A stretch of DNA of 64,000 nt, taken from Undaria pinnatifida (Eukaryota; Sar; Phaeophyceae; Laminariales; Alariaceae). Positions 46,801-55,800 of this stretch are shown one piece after another (position 1 is the first letter of the stretch; the number at the start of each line of letters is the position of its first letter). The DNA is taken from the NCBI GenBank assembly GCA_012845835.1, contig JABAKD010000001.1:8266832-8330831 (forward strand), written 5' to 3'. The notes beneath the pieces were generated by a model. The model had not been told where the DNA came from. It did no database searches and saw only the letters and a list, made by a program, of their open reading frames with translations. The position numbers were made by a program, and so were the translations under genes.

Positions 46801-49800
46801 GTGGGATTGTTAAACCCTATGCGCGAATAAAATGAAGGCAACAACCTTGGGGGAGAACGGATGACACCTGTCACCACGGCTTGTCCAGAAGCTGGAAAGT
46901 AGAAGTGTGAAAAAAGAAAGAAAAAAAAAAACTTCATGTGGGTACACACCCCGTAATACGCGCGATCGAAGTATCACACGCAGCTTGCAAAGCTGAGTTT
47001 TGATCAAAAATCCTTTTTGGTCCATCTCACACACAGCTCAAGCGTATTTTTCGTTTTTTGTAATATATATTATATACTCCGGAGTATTTTTTTCACACAC
47101 ATGTACTTTCCAGCTTCTGGACAAGCCGTGGTCACAAGTGTCGTCCCTTCTTCCCCCCGGTTCTTGCCTTCAATTTTTATCGCCCATAGGGTTCAGCAAT
47201 CCCACGGCTCGTCGATGTTTCATCGAGCGTTGGTAACTCACGCTCTCGCGCTTGCGCATCAATTCGTGCACAAGAAAAAGTCCCCACGAATTTATTCGAG
47301 TATGCACTCGGGGGGATTCGAACTCACGAAATTGACCTATACCAGGCTCGATGATAACCTGATACGGTATACGATGTGGCAGGCCAGTGGGGATCCAACC
47401 CAGGCCTGATGCTTCCACGTTGTTATTGTTGTTTTCTCACATTAACTCTTGTCAAAAATCTAGAGTCCGTGGTCACACAAAGGTGCTGGAGCCCTAGGAA
47501 GATCCGAAAAACCAAGTGAAATCAAAAGTCGTCAGGGAAATACTACTCTTTTCCGCCATAAAACGCACGATACTGAAAAAAGCGCACAAGTGAAAAGGTC
47601 AAATGTGCAAACTTAACTCACATGGCCGCGGGTATCGACTCAACTACAGCATAGAGTTCCCCCGTCCCCACAACTAACCAACTCGAGGCTACAAACTACA
47701 GCGGTTGGGCTGTCTGCACCGTACGAACCGCACGGTAATCGTGAGTTTAGACGAACGCGCCTGCTGTCTGGAGTGCTGTCAGAGTGACGACCCGCGGGCA
47801 TGCAGTGAAACAAGAGCAATGGAACCAAAAACCACAGTACAGATATCAATCATCGCCCCTCCTTCCCGAGTTATTTGACAGGTTGCAGCGCAGCTACGAC
47901 GCCCGTGCCTGAAAATTGAAAATTGCGGCGGGTCGTTCCCCGTTGAAGGGTATACAACTCTTCTACAAACTCTACAAAAATCAGTGACGTAAGTAACATG
48001 TTGTACTACTGCCTCGTAAAAATAACCCTTGAAAAAACGACGATCGCTGCTCTCATGATGATGTGCGTGCCGGTCATGGGTCTCCGTGTGCCATCCTCCT
48101 GCTGCGGTTCTCCGTGGCCGCCTCATCGCCTTAGCTCACTCGGCCAGCTCCTTCGCACTTGCTCTCGTTCACACTCAATTCCAGCCGGTTGCCCTTCTCC
48201 CCCGTCCAAAAAAAACAAAATGCTCCACGCAGTTTGCGGTGCTGATCTGAAAAACAAAAATTCTCGTTCAGGGAGAGTTCAATCCGTCTCTTCCCCGCCC
48301 GTCCACGGCCAGTCGCCCTCCTCCTTCGTCGTCGAATCCAGCCTCCTGCCGGCGCAGTTCCCTCCACGCAAACCGATACTGCGCCGTAGCGTGGCTCGTG
48401 GTGGCGCCTGCCTCCGCGCACGAGCATCCCGATTAAGCATTGCTGCTCCGCCGCTGCTGCCTAAAAAGACGCGCGAATCGTAGGTGACCATGCCTAACGC
48501 ACCACGTACGACCCAACTCTACCGCCACGCCTAAGCCTCGCGGCCACACGCAGCAGCAAGAAGGTATCACTCCTTGAGGGTGAGTCCGGCCTTACACCCG
48601 CCAGAAAGACCCCCCCAGTCTCGCTACAAGCCTGCTAGGGCATGCTTCGCAGCATGCCTTACCGAGGCGGCAAGGGGGAACGAAGTTGAGTATACGAGTA
48701 CGAGTATACACCTGTCGATTTGTGGGCTACACGATCGGTCCGGTAGTTGTTGAGGGGACAGGTGCTGCGATTACCGAGGTACACTCATACCGATGGCATT
48801 CAGCGACAAGTCACAACGCGCCCGTACTGCTGTCTTGTGTTTGTTCCTCACGTTGCATTCTTTCTACTAATCAATTTGTAGACAGCACCCAACCACAAGA
48901 CACAATCAATGCAATTGGCAGGTGTGTAATATTTAGAAGAATGAAAAATACAGTACCGCTGTGACATTGAAACTATAACCAAAACTCATAATTTGCAAGA
49001 TGCGTGCGATACTTCGCTCTCGCGTGTGACGTGGTGTGTATTTCATACCCTCGTCGAGGATGCAGGTCGATGACTCCCTTGCTGCAGCCAGGGTCAACAG
49101 TAGTACTAACGTCCAGCCTCGTTCCTCACCCGGAAACTACGTAACCCGCGTTGGGAGGGACAAAACAGACTGTACTGGAGGAACTCAGGACGTATGTAAG
49201 TAGGGCATTGTTTTGGGCTTTCGAACTAATTGTATTCAACATGTTGAGTTTCCGAGTGGTTTGTTGTCCAATATTACATGGAGCTTGTTCGCAAGTGAGC
49301 TAAATAGCTGTTTCGTTCGTTAGTCATTAGCAAAGCTGTGTGCTATGTAATGCATGTTGGCCTTTGTTAGAGCACCCGCGAACCAGAAGGACAAAAATAT
49401 CATATTCCTGGAAAAACGTTGTGTGCTGGCCGAGTGCAGCCGATTAGTAAACACCACCATGTTGTAGTAGGCGGTGTAAGCGAAGTTTGGGACGGCAAAT
49501 ATAATACGCGCGCGATCGGAGTATCACACACAGCTTGCAAAGATGAGTCAGTTTCGACAAGATGTTTGATCTCCCAGCTGGAGTGTACTTTTATTTTCGA
49601 AATATATACCGCATCTGGTAAGAGAGATACTGCTGTATTTCTGATTTCCGGAAGAACATTCGGATGTATACTTGTATATCAGAAATATTTTGATATGTAA
49701 GAAAGGCATAAGTACTATTTTGTCAGAGGACCGTAATATGATAATATCCAGTTATGAAAATTCCCCGCTTTCTATCCTAAAATCAGCCATATGAATTGTA

Positions 49801-52800
49801 ACATGCCTGAGTATCTACACCTCACGTATACCTATCCCTAAAAATGCCCCGAAAAGTGTTCGGAGGCTTTAAATGCAAATGTTGGTACAAAACCATGGAA
49901 TACACAAAGCACGATGGGCTAGGTTCTGGCAGTAAGAAATGAACTAAACATAGTGAGATCACGCCCCCCGCCCCCCCTCATTGTCGAAGCTTCGTCTGCC
50001 CCCTACGTTGCTGTTATAGCATTTGGTGCGCCCAATTACAGGTAATCTTGCAGTATACTGGGATAATTATAGCATATATATTACTCCGGAGTATATTATT
50101 TTTAATATCATTTTTTATAATATTATATTACAGATGTTTGTACAAGTATTGCACCACTCACCACACCCTCCCGTCAATTTTTGGTTTGGAGCACTTATAG
50201 CTTTTTATGCGTTGAATTGTGGTGTTTTACGCGTTGAATCGTTGTGTTGTTTTTATCGTTTATTTTATAAAAATATTTCAAGGACATCAGCCGTGAGTTC
50301 GACGAGTTTCGGGTCAAGACTCATCTTTGTAATATACTACGTGGGTGAGTTTTTTAATAATGGGAGGGGTTATTTTGTTTGGTTAATTAAATATATACGA
50401 GTATATACATATTTTATAAAAAATATTGCAAGGACGTCAGCCGTGAATTGGACGAATTTCAGGTCAATACTCATATTTGCAAGCTACGTTGTTGGTACTT
50501 GTAATATACTGCATGGGTAGGTTTTTATTAGGAGGGGTCCTATTTCTTGTTCACTATAATGGTAAATTTTGGTATTTTACTTCAGGTTGGGAATTTGGAG
50601 CTAGATCTAACATCACATCTATTTTATAAATTTATTACTGCTGTAGTTTCCACTATAGACTACTTCTCTATCATATGCATGGTAGGCGGTTTGTTGTTTT
50701 GCAAGCTGCGTTGTTGGTACTTGTAATATATGTGGTTGAGTTTTTTCAAAATGGAGGGGTCATATTGTTTTGTTGAAAAAAACACGTACGTATATACACG
50801 AGTATATACATATTTTATAGAAAATATTCCAAGGACGTCAGCCGTGAGTTCGACGAATTTCAGGTCAATACTCATCTTTGCAAGTTACGTCGTTGGTACT
50901 TAATATACTAGACTATATGGGTGGGTTTATATTAGGAGGGGTCCTATCTCTTGTTTACTATAATGGTGAGTGTTGGTATTTTTACTTTAGGCGGGGAATT
51001 TTGAGCTAGATCTAACATCACATCTGTTTTATACTTCGGAGTATTTTTTTTACTGTAGATGCCACTACATTTTTACTTCTCTTATCATATGTACGGTAGG
51101 CGGTTTACTTTCTTTTTTTTTTCCCCCAGCTTTATTATCGGGAAGAGTACGAATACAGAATATTATTAGTTATCGTATATGTTACTCTTAATAGCGCATT
51201 CGAGGATCAAAGTCGGTTACTCCTCCCCAAAAAATATACTTCGTATATGTTATTATAATAATATAAAATGGCGGTGACATTGCATGACCACATCACCTCG
51301 CCTGTTGTAGTTGGCAATATGCATCTCTTTCTTATAATTAGAGATGTCAGAAAATAATGGTATCTACATGATTGTACCTATCGATTGAAATATTCTATCT
51401 TTCGATCCATGTACAATTACAAATTATGAAGCTTTCAAGACGTTGTTTACTACATCTAAGAACTGGGTTGCAAACTACATGTGACATCAAACCTTCTAGA
51501 AAAATGAACACTACCAGGCGGGTGATATACCGGGGTGTCTTCTTGCTGCAACCGTCAGATTCGTCCCCTTCAAGGGTTTATAGTTTCCGCGCACATATTG
51601 AAAAGCTCGCCCCCCCCCCCCCCCCCCCCCCCCCCACGATCCCTTTTGTTTAAACGCACCACCTGCAATCAAAATCTGCCAGAGTAGTAAACACTACCAG
51701 CCAGCTGATATCATCTCATCATCCATCGAGCCATTCATGCCGTAGCTCCAACTCATCTCCGCCCCCCGCCCCCCCGACCCCTCCCTTTGTTCCCCGCCCA
51801 GTTCGTTCAAACGCCCCACTTACAGTCGAAATCGGCCAGAGTAATAAACACTTCTACGCAATTGATATCACGTCATTATCTTTCTAGCCATCCGTGACGT
51901 AGCTTTCATTCATCCCCCCTCCCCCCCTCCAACGCCCCCTCCTTCCCCACACCCCGCACGGTCGCCTAGACCCAGCACCGCGCGTGTAGCAAGCCCCTAC
52001 ATATATGATTAATACGCGCGATCGGAGGATCACACACAACGTTGCGAATATCAGTGTCGACAAAATCCTTGATTTTAATATTTTATGTGACCTGAACCTC
52101 TTGATAACCTTCCCCCCCCCCCCGCGCCTTTTTTTCCCTCGCTTCCTCTGGCCTAAACGCCCCACCTACTATCGAATGAACACTTCCACGCCCTGGATAT
52201 CGCCTCGTTATCGTTTCAGAGCCGTCCATGCCGTTGCTGCAATTCCCAACCACCCCCGCCCCCAACGCCCCCTCCTTCCCCACCACCCGCACCATCGCCT
52301 AGACCTACCACCACGCGTATAGCAAACCCCTACATCTATGCGTCTATGCGACCTAAAGCCCTCCCCCCCGGCCCCCGGCCCCCCCCTGCCCCACAAGAAA
52401 TATTTATAGTTTCCACGCACAAATAAACCTGCCCCCCCCGTCCCCCCCCCCCCCCTCCTTCCCTCTCGCCCCCCCTTTTGATCAAAATCAGGCCCCCACG
52501 TCCTTAAAAACGCCCCCCTCCCCTCACCGGTTCTTCCACTTACAGGATTCACTCGATAAACTGATGCATTTCCTTCCACAGCTGTCAGATTTTGTCCCCC
52601 TCAGAAACGGGTTTTATAGTTTCCGCGCACAGACTGCCTAACATCACCCTGTTGACCCTGATAGCTACACTGTAGTTGCAAGGGGAGTCGCCGACCTATA
52701 TCCTTAATGAGGACACACAACCCGCAATACGCTCGATCGGAGTATCACACACAGCTTGCAAAGATGAGTTTCGACAGAAAAATCGATCTCACAGCTGGAG

Positions 52801-55800
52801 TGTATTTTAATTTTAATAGTGAAAACTCTGTGGGACACCAAATTGATACCTGTCACTCTAACATTTGATAAAATATGTATATACCTGGTAGTCTATATAC
52901 CTGGTATGCATATATTTTCAGGACGTCAGGTGTGAGTTCGACGAATTTCTGGCCAGTAATCATATTTCGAAGCTGCTTGCTGGTACTTGTACTATACCTT
53001 GTGGGTAATTTTTTTTGATGGGAGGGGTCCTATTATTTTATAAACAAATGTTTTTCTCCATGGTGTTAGTATTTTACTTCAGGTATGGAAATTATTTTTC
53101 GCATAATATGCCCCTGGTGCATGAGACAGCGTACAGCGAATAACAGAGTATTAGGGACGTGCATGCGTGCCAACACCAGATTACTACGATGTATCGTTGC
53201 ACGTACCATGAAGGCGTTAGCGTGAAGACCCCCCCCCCCCCCCCTTACTACTACAATGTTCCGTCCTCACCAAGATAGACCCGTTTCAAGGTCTGCCCTT
53301 ATTCGTTGTACAATAGATGATTAGTTGTGAAGACAGCACCCCTTACCCCCCGACTACAACGTTTCGTCCTCACCGATTAAACACCACTTCAATGGTCCGC
53401 CCCTCTCCGTAAAATTGCCGCAATGCTCCGTCCTTACAACAACACACCACTGCTGTAATGTTTCTGTCCTTATTACAGATTATTAAGGCAACAAAATGCC
53501 AGTGCCCTGCGTCCCATCATCATCAGCAACAGCTCGTTATGCATTTATAGAACACACGCTTTATCGTGAAGATAACCCCCCTCGTCTGCCTGGTTGGTGA
53601 AAACCCGACGTGCTCCGTCCCGGCATAGTAGGGATGCGAGGGTCTATGGTCGTACGACTACGGCCATGCACAAATTGAGTACACCCGTCGCCCCCCCCCC
53701 CTTCCCCATGCTTCAATGTTCACGGCCACTAAACCACTCTCCACCCACCTATGAAACCCGAAAATGCCAGTGCGTCCCATCTCGTCACGCGTATGCATAT
53801 ATGATATAGGACGCACGTTTTGTCGTCTGATCGTGAAGACGGCACCCCCCCCTCCCCTCACCATGTTTTTAAGGTTCCGTTCAATTACATCATTATGTCC
53901 ACCGACCTATAAAACCCGAGGACGTATCCAAGATGTCCACGTACGACCACAGCCCTTACAAGAAAGTCCCTCTGCCACGCTCCGTACTTGCCAGGGACAT
54001 GCGACCAATCATGAGCAAACCCGAGGATGTATCCAAGAAGTCTGCTCACGACCACAGCCAATACAACAAACTCCCTCTGTAATGCTCCGTACTTGCCAGG
54101 GACATGCGGCCAATCATCAGCAACAGCTACGCAATGGAGGGAGCTTCGAACCAGCACACGTGCTACTATCGGAGCGAGTTCGACATGTCTGTTCCACTGC
54201 CCCCCAACGTCGTCTTCCCCGAAATGGCGACCATTCTTCCGCTAGACAGAGAATATTTCCTCACTTTCAAGGTACTTTAAGATGATCTAAGATGTTGGTA
54301 TTATTATCAAAATTAAAATACACTCCAGCTGTGAGATCGAAGATTTCGTCGAAACTCATCTTTGCAAGCTGTGTGTGATACTCCGATCGCGCGCATTACG
54401 AGTTGTGTGTCCTCATTAAGGATATAGGTCGGCGACTCCCCTTACAGCTACAGTGTAGCTATCAGGGTCAACAGGATGATTTTAGTCAGTCTGTGCGCGG
54501 AAACTATAAATGTATTATGTTGAATTAACTCATCCCACGGTAGAGGTTGCACTTTTTGAGAAAAACGTGCCTGAGCTCTATAGTGCGGTTGAGATCCTCG
54601 GGTGTGGAACTAGCGGTTAGAACGATGACTTTACGAGTATGCCAGGTATTGGTGTTTTGGGACTATCGCATAGAAATGTTGGGCAGGTTGCGCGAGAGCG
54701 AATGCCTTCGGAATCAAGCTTGGGGTGAGACATTGAGCTTCTCGTTTTGAGGGGCTCAGAAACTTTTGCCGCGCCCCTACGTAGCTATAGCGTGGGAAGA
54801 CGTATTTTCTTCTTATTATTATTGTGACAGACCACTCGCATTGCGAGTAGGTATGTATTGAAATACAGTTTAAGTTGCGCCCCTACCGCGGGAGCTACAC
54901 AGCGGTAGAGATACCCATGTTGTAAACTGAACAACGTCAACACCTAAAACCCTCTTACTCCCTCTGGCACGTCGTATTCAGGAAACCCTTCACCTCGGTA
55001 ATTTCGGGATTGGCTAACGCGGTACCTTGTCTTGTGATAATACCGGTACTAAAGTCGGACCCCGTTTATTGCTGTACTTTGGAGGGCGATTTTGTTAAAA
55101 GATATTTCACCGCACTAAACTGGGACCCTTCCCTGACAATAGCTCATTGATTCCTTTTGGGCCAATGTGAAGCGACCATAAAGGCGACGATTGCGATGTT
55201 TTGAAGTGTCTGCCAGGAGCGTGAGCGCGCAGCAGTACGAGTATACCCATGTTGCACCCGTCGAGTACGAGGCTTTGATGTTGTTGTTGTTCGGACACCA
55301 ACGTTATCATTGCTAACCAGCATTGGCCGATGCTGCAAATCGTCCATTTTCGTCGCCAGTTTTTTTTTCCTGAAGTTTCGAAGGGGTTAACGCGGGTCCA
55401 CGATTGTGTGGAGCTCTGTTGTAGAACCTGTGAAACATTATTGTGTCCCGCCTCTAACCTAGCGTGAACCTCCATCTGCGCGCGACACGTCTTACTATAC
55501 TTTAGGGAACCCTTTACCTGGGGGGGCATGGGATTGAGCAGAGGCTAAGCCTTGCGCCGATACACGACGAAGAAAACGGGGTCATCGTCGCCTTGAGGTG
55601 CCACGACCTGCACGGTCAACAACTGCTGCCAGAAAACTACAAGTTTTGCCAAAAGATGGCCGCGAGGAACGATTTATATGACTACAAGACCTTGATGAGC
55701 TCCACCTTCGGGCTGATCCCCGGCGGTCGCTCACCAGGAACGTTCCGGCTAGGAGAGGTGAGTGGCCCTCATCCTTTATGGGATGTATGCATTCGTTGTG

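Larger units (their letters stand above)
45665..47085. repeat. Long inverted repeat of the variant family A, with two SINEs in the right arm
   Basis: The left arm 45665-46053 (+) and the right arm 46057-46290 plus 46932-47085 (-) are the same sequence head to head, meeting at GTCTAATATTATACAGGGAG. Shared words include GTTAGCTTTTGCAGTGGGC, ACTCGGTAGAC and GGTCGGTGACTCCCC. Removing the two SINEs rejoins GACCTGTA to CTTCATGTGGGTACACACCC, matching the intact arm. Confidence 0.85.
37427..54120 (+). other. GT47 intron 2, 16.7 kb, filled with mobile elements
   Basis: Joining exon 2 (ends AG, phase 2) to exon 3 (starts C) restores frame and gives SS at the joint. The interior holds nine or more family A and B segments, four SINEs, two palindromic-word arrays, a long inverted repeat and one possible minus-strand gene relic. 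Stretches not listed separately show nothing I can name. Confidence 0.65.

Noticed and set aside
37998-48483. Open frames at 47779-48483 as a host gene
   Set aside because: Overlapping frames on both strands of similar length, with no motif and no splice logic.
55107-55529. Minus-strand 140-codon open frame as an antisense gene or inverted exon
   Set aside because: It starts VKGSLKYS, faintly like the KGTL expected after exon 3, but it is antisense and no family motif follows, so I could not support it.
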